A DNA stretch of 64,000 nt from Micractinium sp. NFX-FRZ (Eukaryota; Chlorophyta; Trebouxiophyceae; Chlorellales; Chlorellaceae): contig JAPTJF010000312.1 in the NCBI GenBank assembly GCA_029339195.1, forward strand, positions 1 through 64,000. Reading direction: 5' to 3'. Within the stretch, counting starts at the first letter, position 1; each line of letters opens with the position of its first letter. This document shows, piece by piece, positions 12,101 to 22,964 of the stretch. Both the position numbers and the translations under genes were made by a program. The notes under the pieces were generated by a model. That model was not told where the DNA came from. It made no database searches and worked only from the letters and a program-made list of their open reading frames with translations.

Positions 12101-15100
12101 CTGGGTGGGTGCCTGGGGTGAGGGTGAAGGGCAGGGAGTCTGGGGCAGGTTTTGAGACAGGGGCAGGAGGGGCCTGCGCCAGGGCAGCGGGGCAGGCGCG
12201 CTTTCGGCTGACGGGTCAGGGGCGTGGTAGGCTCGTGCAGGGCACGGGGAGAGCAGCGGGCACCTGCAGGGGCTGCCACCCAATAGGATGGCGGGCAGTG
12301 CGGCAGAGCTGGCTGTTCAGAGCTGCAGACTTGCCTGCGCCTCCACCGCCTCCCTGCCCTGGCCACATTTGCTCGCTCCACTGCTGCAGGCGGCAACTCC
12401 AAGACCTCGCTGATTGCCTGCATCTCCCCCAGCGAGGAGAGCGCGCAGGAGACTTTCAGCACGCTGGTGTTTGCCGCGGGGGCCAAGAAGATCCGCAACC
12501 GGGTGAGCCGGGGCGAGGCTGGGGGGTGGGGGAGCAGGGCCACGTCGGCATGTGTTGTGGAGGCCTGCTGCTGCGGCAGCAGGAGCACAGAATCCATGCA
12601 ACACTAATGCACGCGCGCCAGATGAGGTTGTGCCCCAGGGCATGGTGGACAGCAAAAAAACTCCGTCCCTGTTGCCACGTGTGCTCGGGCTCTTGTCAGC
12701 CCGTATCAACCGCCCTCCCGTCTGCCCTCTCCCCCGCAGGCCGTGGTCAACCAGGACACCGTTGGCAGCATGAAGGCGCTGCAGCTGGAGAATGCGCGGC
12801 TGCAGCGGGAGCTGGCCAAGAGGGAGGTGCGCAGCAGTGCGGTGCACAGCACCTGCAGGGTGGGGGTGATGACAGGGAGAGGCAGGGGTGGAATTGAGCG
12901 AGGAGAATCTTGCGCTGCAGCGGAGCTGGCATTTACTTTGTTGGGAACGCTTGCAGGCGGCAAGCAGGGGAGGTACTAGCTGGGCAGCGGCACGCTGCCC
13001 CGATGCTGTGGGACTTCAGCGCTGGGCCTGCTGGCCAGGGCCAGGGCCAGGCCAGGCTGAGATGTGGTGATGATGATGGTGGCCCACGCTGTGCACCGGC
13101 ACCTGCCCCGGGTCACCCTCCCCCTGCAGGAGGCGTTGCTGGCGGACCGGCGGCAGGAGCTGGCGGCAGCGCAGGCGGCTGCGGCGGCCGCAGAGGAGCG
13201 CATGGGTGCTGCGGAGGAGCGGCAGCAGCAGCTGGAGGTGGCGCTCAATGAGAACCACTCGGCGCTGCAGCAGCGCAACGCTGAGCTGGCGCTGGTGATG
13301 AAGGTGCTGGGGGGTGGGGTGGGGATGTGGGGAGTGGGGAGCCCTCACTGACAGAGGGAGGGAGGGGCAGGGTCGCATGCTGGGCTGGGCATCCCTGCCA
13401 CAACATCAGGCTGCAGGTGGGCGGTCATAAACGTGTGCTCTGCCAATGGCCTGCATACAACAATTTCTTGTCACCTGCCTGCCTGCGTTGCCTGAACACC
13501 CCATCCCGCTCCATCCGCGCCCCGCGTGCAGGAGGTGGAGGACACCAAGGCGACCTGCCAGCTGCTGCAGAAGGACCGGGAGCAGCTGATTGACCACAAC
13601 GCGGCGCTGACAGAACGGGTGGGCCTGGGGGGCAGCAGGTGCAACAGCAAAAGGGATCGGGGAGGCGCCAGGGGAAACTTGCAGCAGCAGCAGCAGCAGC
13701 AGCAGGATTTGGGCGGGTGGGTGGCACGTGCGGCGGGTGGGAACGTCCTCTGGGACGCTTGCCTGCATGCCTGCCTGCCTGCCTGCTTGCCTGGTGGTAC
13801 CGGCCTGCTCCCACCCCCCTGCCTGCCTGCCTGCCGCTGCAGGTAGACCAGCTCACCTCTCAGCTGGAGCGCAGCGAGCACGCCTTGCGACGGCTGCAGC
13901 AGGAGGCAGTGGCGGCGGGGGAGGTGAGGGGCACGAGAGCATCTTGCCCTGCACAAGTGGCAGTGGTCCAGCTGGCCTGTGTGCTCTCATCACTCTCCCC
14001 TCGTCGTTTACAAGCATGATTGCCTGTCTGCCTTGCTTACCTCTGCCTGCTGCCCCCTTTCTTCCCGACGGATGCAGCGCTGCGAGGCGGCGGCGGCGGG
14101 GCAGCGCGCTGCCGAGGAGGCAACACGCACCCTGCAGCACGAGCACGAGTGTGTGTCGTCTGACCTGGCACGCGTTAGTGCTGAGCTGGCACAGGCCAAG
14201 ACGGTGAGTGAACCGAGTCGTGGCTGTTGCAGTGGGGTTCCAATTCCTGGGCAGATCGCGGGTGCATGCGCTGCCTTACTGGTATGTGGTAGGTGCCCGC
14301 TGCTGTGAGTGGTCGTGTCATCATGTTTTGTCGCACCCAATGGACGATCTCCGCTCGCATGCCGCCTCCTGGCTGCTGCCCGCAGTGCCTGGATGAGGAG
14401 GAGCGGGCTAAGAAGTCGTTGAAGCGGGAGGTGGAGCAGGTGGGTGCGGCTGCAGGGGTCTGTGGTGCTGGAGAGCCCCTGCAGCAGGACAAGAGGAATC
14501 AGCAGGACTGTCGCCGCAGCCTGTGGAAGCAAGCACCCACACACGCTGCTGCTCTGTTGCTCGCCGCTCCCTGCCTCTTGTGCCCGCCCTCTGGCCCCGT
14601 GAATGACACTATTCCACCGCACCCCACCCCCACTGCCCCCCTCTGCACTCCAATGCAGCTGCTGGCCGACCTGCGCAAGCAGCAGCGGCAGGCAGCGGAC
14701 AGCCAGGAGCTTGCGGCGGCGCGGGAGGACCGGCTGCGGCAGGACGTGGCGCAGCTCAGCGAGGTGGCTGGGGCGGAGGGGCAGCGTGCGTGCTGGGTGG
14801 CAGCCTGGGCATATTCGCTGGGCAGCTGGCATGCCTCGTGAAGGCAGCGCCTCTACCTTGGCTTGCCTGTACCTTGGCCTGTACCCTGCCTGTACCTTGG
14901 CCTGTACCTCGGCCTGCCCTGCCTGCAGCTGGCGTCCTCCGTGCAGGATGCTGGCCCCTCTCAACCCCCACCCCCACCCACATGCACACGCCTCCAAAGT
15001 CTCGACCTCTGCTTGATCAAGTCAACTGACGGTCCCAAGTCTCGACCTCTGCTTGATCAAGTCAAACTTGCTGTTGCTCCCTGCAGCTGGCCTCCTCCCG

Positions 15101-15825
15101 CGCCTGCCAGCTGCACGAGGCCGAGGCCAAGCTGGCGTCGGAGACGGTGGCCACAACAAAGTACCGCCGCATGGTGGGGGGGGGCGGGGCCGGCTCTACG
15201 GTTGCAGAGGGCGATTGATCGGTGGTGCGTACAGCAGCAGCAGCAGCAGGGCCTCTGCCAGCAGGCAGTGGGGGCTGACTGCGCGCCTGCTGCCGCCCCT
15301 GCCCGCTCCCCTCCCTGCAGGTGGGCGAGATTGGCAAGCTGATCGACTGGGTGCAGTCCACGTCGCCCCTCCCCCCCACACTGGGCGGCCGCACCAGCCC
15401 CGCTGGCTACCCCTCCCTCAGCAGGTGGGCTGCCGGGCTGCTGCTGCTACGGTTGTGTTGGCAGTGTGGCAGTGCTGTAATTTGTGCCCCCCCGCAGGGA
15501 AGCATGCCTTGGCTTGCTGCGCCCTTCAGCCTACCATTGCCCCTCCACCAACGCAACCAGCCTGTTTCGCACCTGCTGCTGCTTCCCTGCCCGCAGGCTG
15601 TCCTTTGGCGGCGGCGACCGGGCCAGCGGTGCAGGCCCCATGTCGCCGCTGGGCGACACCTCCAACCAGCTGCGCGCCTCGCTTGGGGGGGCGGCGGGCA
15701 TGCCCCTCTCTGCCTCCCGCAAGGCGGCGGGCACCTCTGGTGTCTCACCCGTTGTGAAGCCGCAGGTGCAGGTGGCCAGCCCCTCTGGGCGCAGCCCGCA
15801 CCCCTCGCCCAGCAAGGTGCGGTGA
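9198..15825 (+). CDS. Kinesin motor protein, kinesin-12 (KIF15/PAKRP) type
   Basis: Microtubule plus-end motor. Twenty exons: 9198-9308, 9422-9971, 10201-10226, 10376-10453, 10635-10723, 10951-11081, 11409-11499, 11650-11744, 11934-12104, 12390-12502, 12740-12826, 13130-13303, 13532-13618, 13843-13923, 14078-14203, 14386-14439, 14659-14763, 15087-15173, 15321-15424, 15597-15825; 862 residues. A Gly/Ser/Pro-rich N-terminus (about 1-125) precedes the motor (about 128-485). P-loop [10 protein letters not shown] starts at residue 230, switch [10 protein letters not shown] at 351, switch II DLAG at 388. [22 protein letters not shown] and the neck [21 protein letters not shown] match kinesin-12. 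A Glu/Gln/Ala-rich coiled coil runs from about 490 to 770, then a Ser/Gly/Pro tail. Introns after the motor are almost all phase 0. In plants the family organises phragmoplast and spindle microtubules; that role is inferred here. Four introns carry decayed copies of neighbouring exon sequence. Confidence 0.92.
11328..11373 (+). repeat. Exon ghost A in the kinesin gene
   Basis: Intron sequence just upstream of exon 11409-11499 repeats about 45 bases of that exon (11418-11463) with scattered changes. The shared core is AGAAGGG-TCCGCCAACC, preceded by GTGATGC in both. Confidence 0.75.
11793..11874 (+). repeat. Exon ghost B in the kinesin gene
   Basis: About 80 bases of intron repeat the start of the next exon (11924-12006), including the GGCAG acceptor. 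Conceptual translation gives GSERVGK, then divergent sequence, then PKSIN, against [14 protein letters not shown]...AKSINKS in the real exon. Indels disrupt the reading frame in the middle. Confidence 0.85.
12894..12932 (+). repeat. Exon ghost C in the kinesin gene
   Basis: Intron sequence downstream of exon 12740-12826 repeats about 40 bases of that exon (12781-12820): GGAGAATC-TGCGCTGCAGCGG-AGCTGGC against GGAGAATGCGCGGCTGCAGCGGGAGCTGGC. A lost G shifts the frame, so it is not a usable exon. Confidence 0.7.
14921..14955 (+). repeat. Exon ghost D in the kinesin gene
   Basis: CCTGCAGCTGGCGTCCTCC matches the acceptor and first bases of exon 15087-15173 (15080-15098) with one change, then similarity fades. 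It directly follows several imperfect CCTTGGCCTGTA units (about 14870-14915). Confidence 0.55.
14998..15065. repeat. Direct repeat, 40-base period, in a kinesin intron
   Basis: A block of about 28 bases beginning AAGTCTCGACCTCTGCTTGA occurs at 14998 and again at 15038 with no mismatch, separated by 11-12 bases, just before an exon acceptor. Confidence 0.9.
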
Positions 15826-15956
15826 GGGCGCGAGACGCGCTTCCATTCCGGCCGCGTGGTGCCTCAGCAGACATCAACCCCACACTTGAACAGGCAGATT
15901 GGAGATAGCCACAGCTGCTGCCGCCTGTTGTACATTATCAGTTGCACACTTGCGAA

Positions 15957-15961
15957 TGTAA
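15957..15961 (+). terminator. Poly(A) signal TGTAA, kinesin
   Basis: TGTAA lies 132 bases after the kinesin stop codon. TGTAA is the established chlorophyte polyadenylation signal. Confidence 0.6.
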
Positions 15962-16165
15962 AGGGCCAAATTCTTGATGAAATCACAACTTCACAAGGCG
16001 CATGCGAACAGGCAGGGTGTGGGGGCAGAGCAGGGAAGCCCAGTGCACGGAAAGCAACCAGTTGTGAGGCTGCAGGCGTGCCGGAAGCAGACCAATCGGC
16101 TTCCAAACGTCGTATCCGCTGCAACCATGTGCTGCTGCTGCAGCCGCCGTTTGCAGCAAGCCGGG

Positions 16166-17739
16166 CTACTCGCGAGCTCGCCAGGTGAGGTCGGTGAGCA
16201 GCGGCAGGGCGGTGACAGCCGGGGGCAGGTTGGACAGGTGGCGGATGTCGTGCAGGCGCAGGCGCCTGAGCCGGCGCAGCGGCAGCAGGGCGGCCTGCAC
16301 TGCTGGCAGCACGTCCTCCGGGTCTGCCTGCACCAGGGAGCGCTCCAGCACCTGCGGGGAGTGGGGGGGCGGGCGCAGGGGTGGCAGGCGCCCCGTCAGT
16401 TCAGTAAGTCGACAAGTCGACAAGGAGATGTGCAGGGGCAGGCAGCTCCCTCGCATGCGGCAGTGCCAGAAAACCGCACCCCTGGGTCCACTGTTTCAAG
16501 GCAAGGCCCTGCCCCAGACCGCACCAGCTCGCACCAGCCACAGGCGCACCAACCACGTTGGGTCCCACCACCCCACCAGGGTCGCACCAGGGAGGCCAGC
16601 TGCGTGAGGGCGGGCAGGCAGGAGGGCAGTGCGCAGTCGTGCATCTCCAGGTGGCTCAGCCTGGCCAGGGCCGTCAGGGCGCTGTAGCCGGCGCTGCCGG
16701 GCGCCGCCTGCCGCAGCACCAGGCTGCTGAGGGCGGGGAGCAGCGCCAGCTGTAGGCAGGGAGGGAGGGTTGCACAGGCTCAGGCAGCCAGTTCGTAGGG
16801 ACGTGTGGGCTTGGGGGCGGCAGCAGAGGGAGGGGGGCTGGCTTCAGGAGCACGTGCCAGTTGCAGAGGGAGGGAAGTCTGGCATGATGTACTGCAGTAC
16901 CTCTGCCAGTTGAAAGCGCAAGCACAGCATGCCCAGCGCGCACCTGCTGTGGCAGGCTGTCACCGGCACAGCGTGCCATCACCAGGTGTGTGAGAGCGCC
17001 GGGCAGGCGCGCCGCCGGCTGCAGCTCCACCTGCCGCCCAGCCAGGGTGCAGGAGCGCAGCGCCGTTAGGCTGTGCAGCGGCTCGGCCAGCGCCAGCCTG
17101 GCCTCGGCAGTTATGTGCAGCTCCCGAAGGCGGCCCAGGGCGCCAACCCAGGCACCCAGATCGATGGCCCCCCAGCCCTTGCCGCTGCTATCAAGTGAGC
17201 GCTCCAGCGTGAGATTCAGGTGTGTGAGCCTGCCGCAGGCTGCCAGCAAGCCCTGTGCTGCCGCCGCCAAGGCGCCGGCACGGTTGTCGCTGGCAGGTCG
17301 GACTATCAGCAGTGTCAGGAGCTGCAGGCGGGGCGCTGCATACGCGGATAACCACGCCAGGACGTGCTCCGCGCGGTCGTCGGCGCGGCCGCCGATGCGG
17401 GCGCCGATGCTGAGCAGGCACAGCGGGCTGTGGCGCACCACGGCACGCCAGCGCCGGCACACGCATGCAATGGAGGGCATGCTGCATTAGGGGGCAGGGT
17501 GGGGGGGCCGGGCACGGGGCGTGAGCAAGGCACGGGCACGGGCATGTCAGCATCCAGCAGTGGCACAGGCAGTGGAGGGCAAGCGCACGGCACCCAACCA
17601 TGCCTTGAAGCGGCCCGCACGCAGCGCACCCGTGTGCCCCCCAGCGTCCGACTAGGCCTCACCAGAGCCACTTCAGCTTGGAAAATATGTGGCCCAGCAT
17701 TTCATCGGGCAGGTCTTGGAACGTGGCCTGCCCAGGCAT
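16166..17739 (-). CDS. F-box / leucine-rich repeat protein
   Basis: Probable substrate adaptor of an SCF ubiquitin ligase. Exons: 17739-17663, 17481-16944, 16749-16588, 16351-16166; 320 residues. The first exon opens with an F-box start, ATFQDLPDEMLGHIFSKLKWL, continued in the next exon by CVCRRWRAVVRHSPLCLLSI, which together match an F-box (about residues 6-45). The rest is a series of irregular leucine-rich units such as LTHLNLTLERSLD, LRELHITAEARL, LTHLVMARCAGDSL, LSHLEMHDCALPSCLPALTQLASL and LRRLRLHDIRHLSNLPPAVTALPLLTDLTW. The protein ends shortly after the last unit. It faces the kinesin gene tail to tail, 340 bases apart. The substrate cannot be inferred. Confidence 0.85.
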
Positions 17740-18696
17740 TGGTGCAAACCACGGAGGCGGCGCGGAGGGCGGCAAGCCGGCGGGGCGCCTTCCAGTGGCG
17801 GCGGTGGGGCCGTCGTTGCTATCTGGCGTGCCACTTTTCGACTTTTCGACTCAGTGGCATGCAGGGAGTGGAGGGCGAGCGGTTGCTCTGCAAGCACTCC
17901 TGACCGGCGGTTTCAGCCGCGTGGGACAGAGGTCGCACGCTTGGATGGGGCCCACCGCCAGCCTGCGTGTATTGTAAGTGCAGATCAGCGCCAAATTGCG
18001 TACCAAATCTCCCGATCCCGACTGCCCGGCTGATGTGGCCCCGCCGCTGCCGCCGCCCATGGCCATGCCCATCCCGCAGAGCATTCTGCATGCGTACGCA
18101 GCACCTTTTCGCCTACGCTTTGTTCTCAGTTCCCCAAAGCACCCACCGCCAGAATCACCTCCCCGCTGCCCTGATTGACGCCTGCTTGCTGTGCCGCGCT
18201 GCGCACTGGCAGCACGACTTAGCACAAACTGTTTGGCAATTGCAACGGAAGGAACGGCACTGCGTGTTGTCACAGGTCAGATCAATATGAATGAATGAAA
18301 GGAAACTAACATATATAGTTCGAACAAGTGAAGATTTGGCAGGGCATAAGCTTGGCTGGAGTGTGGTTGCATTAACGGGGAGAGGGGGGCAGTAGCCAAA
18401 GCAGCGAGTGCTGAAGGCGAGGCGGCCAAGGGGCAAGGAGCGGGACCGTTCTTGGGGGCAGGCAGCAGGGGAACGCAATTGGCAACGCGCGCTTGTTGGG
18501 ATGCAATGCTAAATTGATGTAACGAAAACATGGTTGGCGGTGGCTATACACATCTGCTGTTTCTCAAACAGATACAATCTACTAGCCAGCTGGCACCAGG
18601 AGTGTGTTGCGGCCTCTGTACCGGCTGACACGGCGGCGGCAGCACTAGGCCCAGGCCCGCCATTGGTGCCAGCAAAGCCCCGCGAGGCCAGCAGCT
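17740..18696. other. Intergenic: F-box promoter and 3' region of the barrel protein gene
   Basis: About 960 bases, less GC-rich than its surroundings. It should hold the promoter of the F-box gene and the 3' UTR of the next minus-strand gene. No supported exon is seen. Confidence 0.6.
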
Positions 18697-21548
18697 TCAG
18701 GCAAGCTGCCACTCGATGGCAGCAACGTCGGGCACGTCCTTGCCCCAGAACCGGCGGGCGGTGTGCCACTCCAGGTCGACCAGCTGGCCGCCGTGCTTGC
18801 TGGCGTTCTCGGTGCAGCAGCCGTCGCAGTCGTCGTCATCACAGGTGTCGTAAATGGTGACAGTCATGGTCTTACTGGAGCCGGGGGCGCGGATGCGCAG
18901 CTTCTTGCCGCTCCACTTGCGGTCCCACTCCTGCGGGGGAGGGAGGGGGGAGAGGACGTGCGGGGGTTGGATGAGGGGTGAGGACGGTGGATGGAAGGGT
19001 AGATGGGGGAGGGGAGGGGAGGTAGTGGGCACCGGGCAGCAAATGCAGGTGTGGAAGGGAAAGCACAGGGGGCACGTGGGAGGGGGGAGTGACGGCAGGA
19101 GATGGTGGGGCACCCCTCATGGGCACACCACCCACAGGCCTCCCCTCCCCACAGCCCACCTCCACGCCCCCCGCCTCCCCCTCACGACCCCTTGCATGCC
19201 TGGCGGTTGCGGTTGTTGGGTGCCTCGAAGAAGGCCGCAATGTTGGTGGAGCTCACCCACGACTTGGGCTGCTTGCCGTTCAGGCCCGCAAAGTAGCCCT
19301 GCAGCAGGCAGGCGGCAGAGGGGGCGGAGGAGGACGGCACAAGTGTGGTGTGTGAGAGGCTGTTTTGCAGAGCAGACGATGATGTGCATGCGTAAATGTG
19401 AGCACACAGCCCATGTGCAGGGGCACTGCAGCTCTGTGCCGCTGCTGCCTGGGCATACTCTAATGCGCCCCTTGCATTGACGGGTCCCGCCATTACCACT
19501 ATCCCAACAGATGCCCACCGCACCTCTCACTTTGCTGCGTGGGTAGATGGTGCACTTTTGCCCACCCATGCCACACTCCCACCCAGCACCCACCCACTTT
19601 CCAGCCCCAGCCCAGCCCCGTCCGCCCCGCCACCCACCCACCCACCCACCTCCCACTGGCAGCCCGAGTAGTCGGTGCACTCCGACTGGTCGGCGCTGGA
19701 GTCGTGGCAGCAGTCGGGGTAGGACCAGTACACGGTGGCAGAGGCCTTGTTCCAGCTGCCGCCGCCCTCGCCATCACTGCCATCCTTGTCGCTGCTGCCC
19801 TTGGCACGCTCCTCCTCCTTCTCCTGCTCCCCCTGGTCGCTGCCCTTGCTGCGCTTCCCCTCCTTGTCCACCTCCTCCTTCTCCTTCTTGCCCTCGCGGC
19901 TGCCGCCCTCCTCTGCGCCCTTCCCTTGTGCCTCCTTCCCCCCGCTGCCGCTGTCGCTGCCGCTGTCGCCGCCCTCACTGCTGCCGCCCTCCTCGCCGCC
20001 TGCCAGGTCACGCCCCATCCAGCTGGCGGGGGTGTCCACGTCACGCCAGCGCCGCAGGCGGGTGCAGTCCTTGCCATTGGGCTGCAGGCAGCACGAGTCG
20101 CCCGCCTCGTTGGCGCACTGGTACCCCCAGCTTGCCAGGAAGGTGGAGGGGCACCGTGGCCGCCCGTCTTCGCAGGCCACCACCCAGTCGGTCTGCCCGC
20201 CCGCCTTCCCATCTGAACGCTCCAGCGCACGCTTGGTTGCCGACGCAGTGCCCAGCAGGCGGCGGCTGGAGCTGGCTGCCTTGCTGCCTTGCTTGCTGGC
20301 AGGGGTGGTGGTGGTGGAGGTGGCTGTGGCAGTTGAGGCGGAGGAGAGGGCGGGGCTGGCGCGCTCGTTGCATGAGGAGGCCCATTCCCATGAGACGCTG
20401 TGCAGGCCGGAGGCGGCGCCGGTGACGGCGCTAAACGCCTGCATGGGCCACAGGCGGTGGGGGGGGAGGGAGGTGGGGAGGGGGAGGGAGCCCAGGAGGG
20501 CAGGGCCGAGCGACGCAAAGCACAGCACAGCAACCCGGCGCCACATGTGTCTTGTACAAGACACCACAGGAGTGAGAGGCAGCATTGCTCCCCCTGTCCC
20601 TGCCCCTGTGCGCCCCACGCCACCGCCCCCTCTGCCGCTCTCACCGCGGAGGCCAGCCGCAGCTCCCCCTGGGCGCAGGTGGGGCAGTCGCCCTCGACAC
20701 GCACAATGAAGGGGGTCCCCTTGGCGCCCCGCACCCACAGGCAGCGGCCGCAGGCATCAGGGGTCTGCAGGCGTGGTGTCGCAGGGGGGGGGGGAGGCGG
20801 GGGATGGTGGGAAGGAAGGGGATCAGGAGCGGTGCCCCGGATGTGCACGGAAGCGCCCAGGAGGCGGTGCCAGGCAGCAGCCAGAGCGGGCGGCAGGACG
20901 TAATTGCTGGTGTGTGTGGCCAGTTCAGTTGCAGCGCCAGCTGCTCTGCCAACACTGTACCGCTGCATGGCCCCGGCCTCCCCCTGCCGTCCTCAACCGA
21001 CCTCAACCGACGTCGCCCGCAAGCAGGCGCCACATCCACTCCTTCTCCCACGCAAGCCAGTCTGAAGCCAGTGGTCTCACCTTCTGAAGGTTCATAGCCG
21101 CACGGAAGCGGTCAAAGTAGGGGAGCGAATCCAGGAAGCAGGCATTCTGCAGACCAGCGGCATCCTTAACACCTGCGGTCGGCGTGGGGCGGTTGGGTGG
21201 GGCAGGCGAGGAGGGCAAGAGGCACCGTAAGCTGTGAAGTGCTACTGCACATGAGGTGCATGGTTGGGCGAGGCGGTCAACATACGGTGATAAATCGAAC
21301 CCTTACAGCAGTTAAACAGCTGTAAGGGATGCCAGGGCGGGAGAGGCAGTTACGGGCGGGGCCGCCAGGCAGAGTGGCGGGCAGCGGTTTCGCCGGCGGC
21401 GCCCAAAGGGAACTCCCAGCCCCCAAATGCTGTGCTTGGACACGCTCATTGGCTCACCGATCATGATTGAAGCGTCTCCGACGTTGATGGCCAGGGCCGC
21501 ACGTGCCAAGAAGAGACAGCATACCGCTGCGCTAATGCGAGTCGTCAT
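18697..21548 (-). CDS. Secreted protein with two expansin/RlpA-like double-psi barrels
   Basis: Predicted extracellular or wall protein. Exons: 21548-21458, 21172-21081, 20764-20645, 20438-19650, 19298-19200, 18930-18697; 474 residues. Residues 1-20 form a signal peptide (MTTRISAAVCCLFLARAALA). The first barrel (about 35-125) has DACGRCLWVRG, VRVEGDCPTCAQGELRLA and AFSAVTG...SVSWEW, typical of expansin-like DPBB domains. A Cys-containing stretch follows, then a long Gly/Ser/Lys/Glu linker (KKEKEEVDKEGKRSKG). The second barrel (about 340-474) has DCCHDSS...CQWEGYFAGLNG, KLRIRAP, VTIYDTCDDDDCDGCC and a final AAIEWQLA. The intron 19199-18931 joins the frames only if its donor is GC (CAG|GCATGC), so it is a probable GC-AG intron. 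Cell-wall loosening or polysaccharide binding is inferred from the fold only. Confidence 0.82.
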
Positions 21549-22964
21549 GTCGGCCAGGATGGCTGGCAACTTGACAGGGTAAATCGAGGGTTGAAGTAAC
21601 GTGCGAGATGATTCGAAACAGGGAAGCGGGGCGGTTTTTTAAGCGCACGTCGCCGAAACGCCAAGCTGAGCTGGCGCCCTGCTGGCGGGTTGACGGCTTC
21701 ACCGGTGGGCGGTAGTCCGACGGAGTGGAGGCGACCCATGTATTGCCTGCGACACGGCCGTCGGACAGCGCGCCCCATCGATATGTAACTCTCCAGCAGC
21801 TTGACGGGCAAGGCCGCTAGTTCCGATTCAGAGCACCTGCTGCCAGCGGCAGGCTGATGCCAAGCTGCAACCGGTCTGTAGCCGTGTGTCTGTATCCCCG
21901 TGCCTGCGACTGTACACAACCCGCTTCATTCCAGATTACGCACCACATTTATCGCAACGTTTGAATTTCATACACCACACTGGTTACAACAGCTCCGTGC
22001 AGCGGACCACGCCGCTCAGCACGCACTGCCGCTCCCGTGCCCACGTAGCTCTGCCATTGTGTGCCGCATCCAGCATTTCTGCACGCCTCAGAATGGCGGC
22101 AAGCAACCTGAGTCGTCAATCTACATCTTGGTGGATCTTGAGGAGGCGGCCTTGCTGTTGGAGCCCTTTGCACTCTGTTGAGCCCCAGCTGGTAGGGGCC
22201 ACCCTGCGCAGCAGCAATGCCCTGCTCTTGCATGGGTCAGGGGCGTCCCGCTACATCCCTGCACCTTGATACGTAGCCAAGGGTCGTTCTGCTCGCAGTT
22301 CGGCAAGGCATGAAGTGCTGCACCAGTGTCATGCCACCGCCCCCACCCAGGTCATGCTGGCTTGCCCGCCAGCCCGCTAGCCCGCCAGCAGTCCCAGAGC
22401 TGGGCAAGTTAGCTTAACATCCCAGTTTATTGGTGCCGCATTCAGGATGCTTGCCCCTTGTTGGCCACCTCGCTGCCCACAGGATATGGGCTGCTGCGGC
22501 TGCCTGCACCCACACTGGGACACGGCTGGTGGGGGGCGCATGTGATGCTCAGTAGCCTTTGCGAGGTCATGGCCGCGGAGGTAATGCACCCATCACTTAT
22601 GGGGTTTGATTGACACTACAGAACATGGGCAACACGGCAGACAGGTCTGGCTTCTGCCGCGTCTTCTGTCCAACCGGCATACGGCTTGTACGGTACTGTT
22701 GGCCGGGTGTACGGCAGCCGTCTGCCTGCGTGCCGTGACGTGCTCATCGGGTCATGAAAGCGGCAGGTACATGCGTGTGCCATTGTGCAACAGATGCCGA
22801 GGGAGAGGATGCCCGCATTTATTGGGGTGGCTTGTGCACTGGCGGCAAGCGACCTATGCGCTCCGCCCGCCAGCCTGGCAGGTGACTGGCAACTTCTTGA
22901 ACGCGGTTTGGGCAGCGCCGATATTTCTTGCTCGCTCGCTTCCTTCGCTGACCACACAAACAAC
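21549..22964. other. Intergenic, divergent promoter region
   Basis: About 1.4 kb between the ATGs of the barrel protein (-) and the first six-cysteine protein (+). On the minus strand TTAAAAAA near 21635-21642 could be the TATA element for the barrel gene. The stretch 21900-22100 is less GC-rich than its flanks. No exon is supported. Confidence 0.55.
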
